From Puffinus mauretanicus (lineage: Eukaryota; Chordata; Aves; Procellariiformes; Procellariidae): a stretch of 64,000 nucleotides of DNA. Below, one piece after another: positions 24,596 to 37,667 of the stretch (the stretch's first letter is position 1; each line of letters starts with the position of its first letter). The stretch spans positions 310,001 to 374,000 of the forward strand of contig JAJKFH010002198.1 of NCBI GenBank assembly GCA_023333565.1, read 5' to 3'. The position numbers and the translations under genes were made by a program. The notes under the pieces are model-generated. The model was not told the origin of the DNA. It worked only from the letters and a program-made list of their open reading frames with translations, and did not search any database.

Positions 24596-26640
24596 GTAAA
24601 AAAAGAGGAAAAAAAAAAAGTAATCAAATTTTTGTTTTTGCAGAGACTATTGGGACAAACACAAAGTAATTATAAAGTTGCACTATTCAGAGTTAATGGG
24701 GAAAAAATCTGTGTTCAGTTTAAAGTTCTGTGTGTGCTGAAGGAAGCTGTTTGATACCGGAGTCTGTAGATGGGTACATTACTTGACTTTAACTTGATTA
24801 AAAAAAAGAAACCGCATACCTTAGTAATAACACTTGAAGGAGATTTAAACTTCTGATCTTTTTTTTTTCCTCCATTACTTATAACTTAACTTGGACTTCA
24901 ACACAAATCTCAAATATAATTCTCAATGTCCCCAAAGAAGGGAAATGGGGAATTGGGAAAATGTGACTGCCTTCTGTTTATCTCGCCAAAGAGTTATGTT
25001 CTTGTATGATTTGAAAACATTTAAAACAATTCAGAATACTTCAATAGGAAAAGAATTTCATCCTTGATTTAAAAATTATTTTGTCTTTTGTATCTTGGGA
25101 AAGATTCGTAATACTGGAATGTAGTTTGTCTTAGATTTGTCTGCTTATACAGTTGTGTATCCTCTGTTGCCTGAAGCTCCAGGTACTCTGTGACACAGTA
25201 TGACCATGTTCTATGGAAAAAACTTCTACTTTCAACAGCAACGTTTTCTAACTTATGTGGGAGGAACCTCTAAATTCCACGACAAGACTCTTTTATTTCT
25301 GTGACAATCCTTTAATTTCTTGTACAGGAAATTGTGCTTTTCCATTATACATGCGCACTGGTGGAGTTCATTCATGGACTCCTTTGTACAGGAACCGAGG
25401 AGAAAGAGGCAATGGTAGGCAAGTTCTGCTTAGGGAGGCAGACAGAAAACAAAATACTGGGCTACCTGTTTGTAGCAGAATCTGTTGTAATAAGGTGAAA
25501 TGCTGTGACATCTTGGAAAAATATGGAATTGTCTGGTCAAGGAATGATAGGTCATGATTTTTGATTTAAATTCTAAATAATAAGGAAAGAGGAATTTGAT
25601 GTCATTAATCTTCTATTGCTAGTGTCATCTACTTTGCATCTTCTTTGTATGATACTGTTAGACTCAACAGGAAATACTTACCTTTGAATTGTATTTCAGG
25701 CTTTATGCAGACTTAGGAAGACAGGGCTATGATTGTCCTTTGTTGGTATTTTCACTACGCACCTTATAATTAGGGAAAAAAAACCCTTTTTGTGTTGAGA
25801 AAAGTTGTTCAGAAGTATGTTTTGCTTGTTTTTAGTTCTATCTGTATTTAAAGTATTGCTAATAAAAAGCTTTTGGGAAAGTGGTGTTAGCTGTGCTTTT
25901 GAGATAGTTCACAGTAAATATTGCAGTAGTTTTTATTCCTGTTCATTAAATACTTCATAACAGGCTATAGTCCGTTTTCACATTTCAAAGCAAGAATTGT
26001 GTATTTAAAAAGCAATGCAAAAAGCAAAGCAAAGCATGCAGAGGTACAGATAACACAATTCAAGAACAGTGTCCTTTGCAAGTATACAAGGAGGAATTTA
26101 CCTCAGGGTTTTGTTTTTATCAGTAGCCTCTCTACCGCCACTTTTGTCTGTTATTGAAAAGGTTGTGGAAGATGCAGATATTTTAAGGATTTACGGATAT
26201 ATACGAACTGTTTCATGACAGTATAGTAAGTAAAATGCATCTTGATAAATGTAGGTCATGTTACAACAAAAGAAACCTTACCAAATGACAGCCATGATTG
26301 TAAACTTGAATTACTTGATTATATCTTGAGAATATTTAGAAAATTATTTTGCTTGTGTTCTATGGAAGATGCACCAAACTTGTAAAACTTCAGAATGAAA
26401 GGTCACGCTTTGATTGACCTGGGATTTATTGTAAACTGTATTAAAGTGTTAAATAATTTTATAACAGTAAACACTGTTAAATGCTGTAATATAATAGAGG
26501 CTGTAATTTTTTTTTAAATTACAAACAAATCACATTCTATTGCAAGCAATAACTCTGTATCTTTTTTACAAAATTAATGTAACGCATCAGTTTGTCCTGT
26601 TAAGAAATACTAAGGGAGCATTTTTTTCCCCAACACACAG
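24596..26640 (+). other. AKT3: AKT3 intron, 2045 bp
   Basis: The donor is GTAAAA and the acceptor is CCCCAACACACAG (ending at 26640), with a T-rich tract before it. The intron is AT-rich. The short frame at 25255-25557 has no recognised similarity. No repeats were recognised. Confidence 0.9.
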
Positions 26641-26769
26641 TTAGAAAATCTCATGTTGGATAAAGATGGACACATAAAAATTACAGATTTTGGACTTTGC
26701 AAAGAAGGAATCACAGACGCAGCAACTATGAAGACATTCTGTGGTACTCCAGAATACCTGGCACCTGAG
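26641..26769 (+). CDS. AKT3: AKT3 coding exon, residues 274-316 (DFG and activation loop)
   Basis: This 129-nt, phase-0 exon begins [20 protein letters not shown], giving the Mg-binding Asp289 of DFG. It continues [20 protein letters not shown] and ends APE. Thr305 in [10 protein letters not shown] is the activation-loop residue phosphorylated by PDK1 (AKT1 Thr308), and APE closes the activation segment at 314-316. The start codons in this stretch are too few for an ORF search to list it, so it must be found by homology. The donor GTATGA lacks the +4/+5 consensus and is the weakest in the gene. Confidence 0.98.
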
Positions 26770-27299
26770 GTATGAGTTAGAATATATTCTTGTAATACAG
26801 TATAAAATATTTCTTTTTCATTAATTTTAGACTGTGATGTTTGTACGCTGAAAACTGTTCACTGTAGTAAAGAACTGACAGTCTGCCTAATTAATACTAT
26901 GCAGTTGTTATTCAGAATTGTATGTGCTACTATTCTTTGTGGTGATTGTATGTATATTGATGCTGTGCTGCTTAGTGTTTAAAAAGGCCTCTAACGTGCA
27001 TTTTCCTTCTCATGTTTGCCTTCCTCTGTTAAAGTTTTTATCTTCCGATGATTTCTTCAAAAATAATCTGCCATCTGTCTTTCACTTGGAACATATGATC
27101 CTGCTTAACTGAGCTGTATAACTAGCGTTTATATAGCCTCAGTGGAGGCGAGGGGGAATAGGAAGGTACTGAGTTTGCTGGGTTTTATCTGAACTCCCCA
27201 GTTGCAGGGAGGGGGAGTTGAAATTCTAGATATTTCTGCTAAAAACAGTTGAATGTGTCAACCTCAGAACTGGTTGAGGTGGGCACCAAAACTTAGCTG

Positions 27300-30200
27300 T
27301 TTCCTAGTATGCAAGCAGAAGTGGCATCCCAGAGTATGGGATCTTTACCATTAGGTAGCACTTGGAGTGCCAAACATCACACTTCTCAAGGATTGATAAA
27401 ACGATGGACACGAGGACGTTGTTTTGGTTCCCTTCGCAGCTCTAGTTTGGCCACATGAGAATCTGTTGTGGAAAGCTCAAGTCACCCAAATGATCTGCTG
27501 CAGCATTAGTGTTGACAGCTCTGCCACTGATGCCTACTAAAAAAAAGCAAGGGAAGCACTCTCAAAATTGTGTTTTTGTCCTGTCTGGCTTCAGTCAACA
27601 GTACTGATTGTGGTGCTTGGAAATGTCGTTCTGCCTCTCCCTTGGCATTGCCAAACGCTACTCCAGTATTGACATGAAAGACAGCATTATTTTTTTACTT
27701 AATGGCAAGGATTCTGTGGATGCTGAATTAGCCCTTATTTCCATTCTTGTCAGCATTCAAGATTGCTAATTGACATAGTACACACCTGATACTGAGACAA
27801 CTTTCTAGTCAACTTAAAGAGCTTTACAAGGCCCTTCAGTCCTACCATTTCTTTTAAGAAGGATTCTTCAAGGGATTCCCCACCTCTTGCAGCTACTCAG
27901 CACCACCAGAAGGTCTCTTTTATGTATTGTCTTTGAGGAAGAATGTGCCTTAGTTTGAAGGGAGGAGGTGAGGAGGCACTGATTCAGCATCGCTCTTCAC
28001 CCTCTTATTTTCGGGAGTATTGAATCCTGAGTAGCAGCAACAAGCCTGGAGCCCATTTCAACAGCAAGTTTAGATTGCCTTTCATTTTTTATTCTGAACC
28101 TTACAATTAAGGGATGTCAAGGAAACTGGTACACATCACCTTCTGGATACCGCTGGCTGGAAATGAAGATTTTAGGTTTGCAAGTTTGAGAGTTTCTAAA
28201 TCTCTTAAAGCAAATTTAAAGTCTCCTCCAATTTACACTCAGAGAGGAAATTGAAACTGCTAATAGTTGGTTATAAGTTAATATGTATGTAGAGTTAATA
28301 AAACCGTTTTGGATCATAGCAGGATCTTTTGATACATTCTCTTTCTCCAACTATAAAGGAAACATCAGTATTCTTAGGAGCCACTAACTTTCTTTTCATC
28401 CATCTGGTTCCATCTTTCTTGATTCTTTCAGCAGCGAAGAGAAACCTGAGCAGTCATGCTCTCTCACTTCATGTTTGAAGTACCTAAATAATTTTGGTTG
28501 GTTAAGTGTGTTCGTTTCAGCTGTTTGGTGAGTCACCAGCTGCTCTAGCTATGAAGACAAACTCACTGATACCTGGTTTCCTTTGCAGAATCCCATCCCG
28601 TAGTTTCCAAGGAAGACTTGGATGCAGATTGTTGCTATCCTGTTTGGCAATTTCTGACATCTCCTTTGTGTTTAGTGCAGGGACACTCAGCAGTTATCTA
28701 CATTTAAGGATTCCAGAATTATTCTTAGCCTGCTTTGAATCTTTTATGGCTACTTAGGAGAAGTTGCAGATCCACCTGTTTGGCTTGGTACAGTGGCCAC
28801 TTTCCTTGTGTTCCACACTCAGAATCCATTCCAGCAACAAGAAGAATGCAAGGGATGATACCGTCATCACTGGCATAGACTACAGATGTCATTGCCAGCT
28901 CTTACCCCCTCATTGTCTTCTTGTAAGCAGTCTTAAAAACATTCTCAAAGAGTGCAAATATCCCGTTCAGTTGCTTTCATCTGCTTCTCCGTCTCTCACT
29001 TTTGGAAACATGTTAGCTCTCTTCCATTGAACTTGGCAAGGGATCATTCTGGGTTTTAGACACTTACCACAAGTTACTTGATCCAGTTTGCCTTTCTGTT
29101 CTCTAGCAGTCCCGCTCCTTTCCTCCATCTCCCATTATGAGTATTTTTGGAGACCCACCCTGTACAAACCTGTCTTGAAGAAAATTGACTCTTCAGTAAT
29201 CCTGGGGACCACAGAACTCATTCCCTTTTGCCCCAGAGATAAAGGGTTTAGAACAAGCAACCTAGATGGGTTACTGATACGGCATAAGAAGACTCGAACA
29301 CCTTTATCCACACATTCTTATTTAAAAGGGTGAAGTTAGCCGTATATAGACACCATTGCAAAAAATGAACTTTCCCTTCATAGTCTCTGTTGCTACAATA
29401 GTGTTTACCAGTGCATTGGCTGGATAGTTGCTCACCTGAGACAATTGTATCTATTTTTATACCTGGGACAGCTGACTGATACAGGGACTGTCAAGAGACT
29501 GGCTCCTTCAGTCTATTCATGTGCATGTGTCAGAGAATGAATGCGCAAAAATCACTTCTCGTTGCAGTTCAGCCACAGATATCATTACCAGATGCCAAAG
29601 ACTTACTACCTTTTGAGAAATTGCAGATCATGATAACCTAATGTTACAGTTGGACTTTAATCCTGTTACCATGGTGAATTCCTGCTTGTTTATCCCAGGA
29701 CAAATGGCAGCATATACTTACATTTTGCCTGGCCGTGGTGAGTGTAAAGGCAGATACCTTTTAGCCTTTCTTTAGAAGCAAGATATTCTCCAGTTATGTG
29801 GAGAAATCCATTCAGCATCTGTCCTTTTAGTAATACCCTTGCATCTTCCTCTTTCATCTAGGTCAGTTGTGATGGGTGCATCTCTTCTGCAGGCCTTTTG
29901 GTTCAGTTTCCCATGTGCTTGTTGGCTGGTGGTAGAGGACTCTAGGGCAGTGTTCTGTGTAACACGCAGGGGTAGCCTGAGGTTGCTGTCTACCAGCCAG
30001 GAAGCAGTTGACCCAGGAATCTTGCACTGGCAGGAATCTGTACCTAGCCTGAGAACTGACTTAATATTTTGTTTTGTATTAATTCAGTGTTGTGGATTCA
30101 GTTCCAAACAAGAACTTGAGCTTGGTTCTCCAAACACTTTTTGGACCATTGTTTGAGGCATAGACTCCTGCTCGCTATTCCATCTTTTTGCAAAAACTAG

Positions 30201-30780
30201 ATTGCAGTTGCTTCCAACAGGAAAACAGGGAAGTAGCTAAGCTAGAATAAGGTGGATTTCCTCCTTGCATGGCGTTCTCTCAGGTGAAGGTGTCCTTGTG
30301 GATCCATACAGAATTGTTTCCCAAGGTGATTTCAGAATTACTCTTAATCAGAAAATAAGCATACTTGTTGCTGCGTTTTCCCTGCAAACCTTATGTTTCT
30401 GAGATCAAAGTAGTCCTTCCCACCCTCTGTTGAAAAGGCTCTTTCATCTCACATTGATACAGTCTGACCTTTCATATAGGACCTGAGACTGACTGTGCTG
30501 ATATCTGGCAGATCCATAAAAATGCCCCTGTCCATGCGAAGATCAAATGGATGGTGGGCCACAGGAAAAAAATGTAATGAGATTGCCAGGTTGGAATCAA
30601 TTTTCATCTTTGGAGCTAGAATTACTTTTCTGGACCACCACTGATTTATCGTTCGTGGCACCCACCTGGAAGTTTATGCATACATTCACCAAGCACTGTG
30701 CTGTTACAGGGGCATGCAGGGCTTCCAGCTAGGTGGTCAACAGGTACATTCCCCTCCTGTTGTCCTCTCCTAGTCCAGTT
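27300..30780 (+). mobile_element. Possible very degraded retroelement (DIRS-like or similar), uncertain
   Basis: About 3.5 kb differ from the surrounding intron by being less AT-rich and by carrying a chain of broken + strand frames (28506-28757, 28764-29030, 29088-29333, 29839-30156, 30547-30732). Weak peptide echoes occur in one orientation and in a plausible order: YSSIDMKD near 27659, reminiscent of the reverse-transcriptase xxDLKDAYF block, and TWKFMHTFTKH near 30672, reminiscent of the C-terminal block of DIRS-type tyrosine recombinases. No terminal repeats were identified and no intact domain is present. The segment may equally be unique intronic DNA. The call needs alignment to a repeat library. 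Confidence 0.2.
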
Positions 30781-33182
30781 ATCCAATGCCAGTATTTTAC
30801 AGTTTAAAGAAAACTAAAATAGCATTGACGGTGCTTGTCTCACATAGTTATGTGCCAAGAGTAAAAGATGGTGGGGTATAAATATGTCCTCTAGGAAGAA
30901 AATAGTTGCCGCTGTCAAATAGCAGGCCTTATATATGTTTACAGTACAGATACACATTTTGGTCACAATTATTGAAGAATGAGTAAGTAGCTTTTTATTT
31001 GTGAAATTATATAGTCTTTTGAGAATAATTTGGTTATCTGATAAATAGTGAAATTCCTTTATCATCTGGAGTAGAACTAATGCAAGCCTTTTTTTTTTTT
31101 TTGGGTAAGTGTAGTGGTAATACTTAGTATTTTCCTCTGCTCTAAGAATCTGCGGTATTCCCCATTTGAAAGGTATAAAATATTTTATAATTTCTCATTC
31201 CTTAGTTGTTTTTCAGGAAGAAGAGACTGTTTCTTAGGAGTCTGTTTCCATTGTTACCCTTCAAAGTAAGCTGTCACATTAGAGATCATTGTGGTGTCAG
31301 AGAATAAACATAGATCCAATGAGAAAAAGATGAATTGTGATCCCATTTAGGAAACACAGATGTATTCTTGATTTTTTTCAGAAAAAAACCACAAAATGCT
31401 GCTTCTGCAGTTTTGCAGTGGCAAAGGCAGGACAGGACCATATGTCTTTTCCAGACAGTATCACTTGCTTAATAAAGAAGGAATAAAATTGAGAAAGTAC
31501 TTGTACTTGTAAATATACCTGTGAGACATTTAAAAACAGTTTGGATTTTGATAGTTTTCAGTTGATCGTCAAGGATCAAAGACCTGCTAATAAAGATACA
31601 GACCTCTACAGACTTTCTTTAGTAGAACATTCAGGAAATGAAGCTACTTGGGCAGAGAAATAAAAGTTCTTGCAGCTCTGGTAATTTATAAGGGTAATTT
31701 CTTATATGAGGTTGCAGTTTCTTGTGGTCTGCATTTCAGTTCAAGTTCTTAGACTAAGTGCGCAGTCTTTGTTATAGTAGGGCAGTCACTGTGGTACTAA
31801 GTTTTGGTGTCACGGGAGATACAAGTTTAAATACCAGAAATTAATTTTGAAGATTTTAATCTTTTTAATAACAGGAGAGAAGATGTTTTGGCTATGAACA
31901 AGTCTGTAAGGGACTTCATGGATGATCATTCAAGTGACTCTTCACAGATGTAGATGATCAATGATATTTAGGTGTATTCTGATAACAGGGGAAATGATAG
32001 GACCTTGTTAGGTTTTATCAGCATGAAAGTACAGACTAGATGGATGAATGCATTCCTATGAGAACAGTAGTCTTTTATTTAAAAAAAAATATAGCAAGAC
32101 CCATTTCAATATAGTTTATGCAGTTACTATCACTTAAAGGTATGTGATGATAAATAAGACTAGAGTAGAGTCATAGCCTTTGTCCATAGGCATGAGAAGA
32201 TCTGCATGTCTTATAACTTATTTTAAAATGAGACCAGTGGAGATGAAGGAAATACTAAGATCAGTTACACAATGCTTGTTTGGCCGCTATTTTTTTTGGT
32301 GATCTTCCTTTTAGAAATGGGGGTGAGAGAGATCATGTGAGAGATGATGTGAGAGATCAGTTATTTCCCTGAGTTTTATCTCAGAGAAATGAAAGGTAAA
32401 ACTCTTTTATCAAGAAGCAACTGCTGTTTTTCCTCACTTTTCACTTAACTTCTTATTTACGGCTTTTCTTTTTGGGAAGGATATGACTTTGATGTAGGGG
32501 TGGCCCAAAATCTAGAACTTGGCCATCAAAGTTCAGTGGCTGAATTTCAGCAAGGGGAAGATGGTACCCTGTACTGCTGGCACCGTTATAGCAAGAAAAA
32601 ACACTTCCCATGTTTGCGGGAATTGAAGTTGAATTTTCTAAGAATGTTGTGGTATATGCAGATTATAAAATGTTGTGGTAGAAGCAGAAAAAGCATTTTG
32701 TCACTGGTGCAGCTCTACATCTATTTCGTTTTTTTAACGCTTGCTTGTATTGGACCAGGATATTTGCCAAAGGCAGTCTGGTAAATTTTTGGACTGAGAA
32801 TACGATGATCTGCCATGTAGCTCATCTGATATGAGTTGAAACTAAGTGATACATAGGCAGAGAGGGAACCACTGAAATGCACTGAGACAGGCTAGCATGG
32901 AAATTGATGTTTTCAGTTTTTGCAGGCATCACAGCAAAGCAGTGTTTTAAACAGGGATTTTAATGCAGGTAGAGGTTGCAATGTGAATGTTACAGAAGAG
33001 CTCCTTCAGGTGTGAGGAAAAGCACGAAGGTGCTTGTTTGCAAAGAACTTGATGAAAGTAGCCAACATCATGGATAAACTGAGGCAGGCCAATTGGGAGA
33101 GGTTAGCTAAGGTGAGGATGTAAAAATACCAGCATGTTATACTACAGAGAAAATGAAGTTGCACGGGTAATACAGCCAAGGC

Positions 33183-33223
33183 CTTTTTCTTTTCTTTTCT
33201 TCTCTTTTTTTTTTTTTTTTTTT
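33183..33223. repeat. Pyrimidine tract ending in 19 T
   Basis: A C/T-only tract ends in 19 uninterrupted T (33205-33223), followed by AAATGGGGG. It could equally be read as a poly-A on the minus strand, but no retrocopy body was recognised next to it. Confidence 0.8.
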
Positions 33224-35142
33224 AAATGGGGGAGAGAAAAGAATTTCAGTAAAATAAGGAGGAGGATAGCAAGTGAGGTTAACAGGAGGTAAAAGGAATT
33301 CATGAAATGAATCTAATGATCTCACAGGTAGATTGATAGGCCAGAAAACAGCTTAGAGATGAGAAGGTTTTTCTTATGGGGAAAAATGTGGTTGTAGGCA
33401 GGAGAGAGAGTTTGGACAAAAGACAATTATGTTATTTTGTTAATTTTCTTTTAATAGAAACTAATAGAATGTTTTGCAGAGAGACACAAAAGGCAGGAGA
33501 AATTGATGAGCAGCTTAAAATGAAGAGGAGCTTGCTGGGGAGTTGTTTGGTTAGGAATATAGAGGAACTGAAGGACAGAATAATTTTTGTCGTGGCTTAT
33601 GCAGTTTCCTTTTTATCTCCTTTTCCTTTAAATTTCATTTGAATTTAAAGATAATTGAGACATCGAAGTAATGTGCTTCTTGAAATTCTGTGCAACTTTT
33701 ATATAAATAATAGGTATGTGCCATTATTTTCCACCTCTATAACTAGTGGATAGAAAAGGTAAATAGAGGAAAAGGGAATTTGTGGAAAATGGCACAAATT
33801 AAGGGAAAGCAGCTGTTAAGATGTTGCTACGTGGCATCTGCATTCACAAGGCTTTAAGACCATGTGAACTCCTAAGAGTTGTAACAATACTGTAAAGATA
33901 GACAGTGGAAAAGAAACTTTATGTTAGGCTCGGTCTTCCGTCATGCTCTAGAGAGCAAGTTCTCACTCACATTTGGTTACCTCTGGTGAGCATTAATGAA
34001 GATTGATTGTCGGTGGCTTTTTGGGTTTATTTAGGGGAAGGGGTAGTTCCTGTTGTTATTAGGCTTCTTTTTATTTCCTTCACTTCTGTTAATTCTTTTT
34101 TTAGAGAAGGGATAATGAAACACTCCACCAAATTGTCTGTTGATATAAATATATTGGTATTCTGGCTCATAGTGGTTTTGCTAAAGACTTGAGAGGCCTG
34201 TAGTGGTGCTCTAACAAGACAGAAAGAATTTCGTATATGAAATTATCTTACAGTGAGGTCAATGTATTTTTGGAGGGTGGGTAAGTTTGTTTCTCTAGCT
34301 TTAGACCTGTTTTGTTCTTTTCATATTAAAACTGTATTAAGAAGTGCATTTACAAGCAGAAATGCTGTGCTGAAGCATGATAGAGTTCTGGAAACAGATA
34401 CCTCCACCATTCAGCTTTTGTGCCTTGAAGGCAATTTCCAGTTACTTTGCACCTAGAAGTGATATCTGCTGCATTAAGGGAATTGCGTTGCATTTGTATG
34501 CATTTCTGCTGTTGGCTTAGTGTCTTTGCTTCTCCAGCGTTTCCATGAGATTTCATGCACCATTGTAATTATGAGAGTTCTTTATTCATTGTCCTGTGGC
34601 CTTGGAGACAAGACACAGGCTGTGACTGTCCAGAAGTAGGCTGCTTGTAGCATCTTATCCTGTGCCTCAGGCAACATTGTGCAGACAGACTCAGTCAAGA
34701 TGGATGTGTGAACTCGTGTGGATGTATTTCTGGGTTTTGTTCCTCTCTTTGAATATAATCTTGTTAGTGCTGAGCTAATTATGTAGTCTCAGTTTTACTG
34801 TTGAGTTAGAGTACCTGATCAACTTTCCAACTGTAAAACAGTTTGAAAATCAAATGTAGCTTACATGCAAGACCCAACAAAATTAGAAGTGTTAAGTACG
34901 TTTTGGCAGTTCACTTTTATTATGCCCAGTCCTCAAATGTACCAGCAGACAATCATCTGAATGTTAGTTATTTTTCACATGCTTATGTGATCACACAAAA
35001 AGTACATGCTAAAAAGAAGCAGATGGTGACAGATGGGGAAGGTTGAATAAGGTGGTTTTGGAAACCTAGAAAAATGCACTTCTGTAATAGTGTAAAAATA
35101 AAAATTCTTTGATCGCCAAGTTAGAATGAACAAAATAGAGTG

Positions 35143-35175
35143 CCCCCCCCAAAAAAAAAACCCCAAAAAACACCA
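35143..35175. repeat. Poly-C / poly-A homopolymer junction
   Basis: A run of C passes directly into a run of A and then into CCCCAAAAAACACCAAAAC. Such tracts are unstable and prone to sequencing error. Confidence 0.75.
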
Positions 35176-37584
35176 AAACAACTTTACTGATAAAAAGAAA
35201 TGGAACCTACAAGTGTTCAATGTATATTTAGGAAAGTATGTTATATAGTGTTGTTTTGTCCAAGGATAGAACATTAGTTTCTGTCAGCCAGAGACTTGGA
35301 AAGGTGGTAGTTGTATTCTTTCTTCCGTTTAAATTGATGCATTCAAATCAATTGTGTTCCATGCTCAAGGAATGCTGTCAAAAGGCTCATTCTTTAATGT
35401 CACATATTGGTAGTGTTGCAGGTTGTGATAATATTTTTCTTCTGATGTCACAAGAAAGTTTTTAACCCTCTTATTACAATGGTAAATAAATTATGTGTGT
35501 AATGGGGATACCTGTATGACTAGAGCTAATCTGTAACAGGCAGCATTACCTCTTTGTCATATAGACAAATGTAAAGCTCAGTAAGTAGAGAAGGTATAAT
35601 CAACAAAAAAATACCATCTTTTTTGTGTGGACCACCACATCCAAGGACCTATCCTACTATGAGGATTGAAGATTTGCTTATTCATTTGCATTAGTTTAAT
35701 GGACTCTTAAGAGAGTTATATAAACAAAAAAAGATTCCTTTTGTAAAAATTTCAGTGATGTGATGTATTTTATTCCATAAAATAAAAAGGATCTAATCTG
35801 ATGAATATTTAATAACTGTCTTCTACTAATACTGATGCCATAATTAGTTTTTCTTTTTATATTTGAGTAGGTGTTTGTCTTAGCCTATAGTATGAGACAT
35901 TACTGCTTCCTGGTGAGGCAGAATGCTTTGCTTTAGGTTGTTGGCTTTTGCTTAAAACCAAAAAGCCCCAACTTCTGGTAATTTTTACTCATTTTCCTGA
36001 AACTACAGTTAGTTTGCTCAGTACCCAAACACTGTAGTTATGTTGTTGTGCTTTGCTTAACTGATTTTCTTTTGGCTTCAAAAGGATAGTTCAAGTTTAT
36101 TTACTCTCTGTTTACCTGGATGCTTCATGTATAATCTGATTCTTAGCAGAGGTACAATAGAATTTATTTTACCTGTGGAAATGTGTTTTAGTGTTGGCGT
36201 GTGCTCTTGAACAGCTGTCTATTGTGTGTTTGGCTACATTTTATTTCTGGGTGAGGACCAGTGGGGAGTGTGAGGAGGAATAGCATCTATGCCTCAAAAT
36301 ATTTTCCCTTCTGATTTATGGGAGATTCACAATATGGAATTTTCTCTTTACACTAGAATTCCAAGTACCAAATTATTTTTTTACGTTGAAAGGAAAAGGA
36401 AATGCAAAAAGTTGTTTTATCTTGAAATGCTAGCACCTCATAAAAATTCAAATGTGGTCTTTTTTCTGTTTTGTTATCACTTACTATATTTTAGTGTACC
36501 ACATTGTGTCATCTTATGCTCCTAAGTCATCAAAAATGCTAGTGATTTGAATTTGGGCACTTTTGTCAGCTTGGCATTGCCAGCGGGGCCCTGAGATGAA
36601 CATGATGGAATGTGGACAAGGCAGGGTATCCAGAGCAGAACATAATTTATTGGCAATAACCAGTATCAAGATCAAAAGATGGGGAGCATTTAGATGGGAA
36701 TATGAAAGCATTGCTCAGTTACACATACAGAAGAGTTGCTGCAACAACAGATAAATTAGCACAAAAGTTAGACTTTCTCCTGAAGCCAGATAACCAATGA
36801 TGTAACAAGAATTTGAATTTTCATGCAATCTGGTTAATCTCACCAGACACAAAAACTAATTGTCCACATGCAGTATCAGACTTCTCAAGGGGAAAGATGT
36901 AACAAATATGCAAAAATAATAAAACAAACAAAAGAACTAGAAAACAAATTAGCTCCACACTGCCCATAAACTGTTGTATTCAAACCCGAACTTTAAAACA
37001 GAGAGTAATTTTCTAATAAAAACCACATTTTTTGTAAAACAAGTAAGTATGACAATTCTTACAAAGACTGTCTCAATAACATGCTTGAAGCTTTTTTCCA
37101 TTAATTTTCATTTAATCGATGCAAACATTATTTCCATCTCAGCAAAAGCCTTTAGTTTTTCTGAGAGTAACGAAGCATAAACAAAAGCTGAACAAATGCT
37201 GTTTAGCATCGGTAAAAATCAAAATCATTTCAGGAAGAATGAGCAACCAGAAAGAAATATCACAGTATTATCATTATTTATTACTTCTTACACATCTTGC
37301 ATCTTATGGCAGTGTATGTTATGGAGACTACTGCTAGTGCAGTGATCATTAATACAGATATGAACAGGTCTGCAGTTTTTCTTCCAACTGTAGAGTCGGT
37401 AGAGTTATGAGAGACAAGTGCCATCTTTCTGTAGACTGAAATAATCTTTTGCTTTTACTTGCCGCCTTCTATGAAAGGTGTCTGTTAATTCTAGAACAGA
37501 GTTATTTTAGCTTTCTGGTTTGTTTGGGTTTTTTGTCCATTGAGTAGGTTTTACTTTTGAGGGGTCTTTTTACTGTGAGATGGT

Positions 37585-37667
37585 TGTTTTCTTCGTTTTT
37601 TTTGTTTGTTTTGGTTTTTTTGTGTGTGTTTTGTGGGGTTTTGTGGGGTTTTTTTTTTTTTTTTTTT
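37585..37667. repeat. T/G-rich simple sequence with 19 T
   Basis: A low-complexity T/G stretch contains GTTTGTTTTGG-like units, a duplicated TGTGGGGTTT unit (37633-37650) and a run of 19 T at 37649-37667. Confidence 0.8.
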
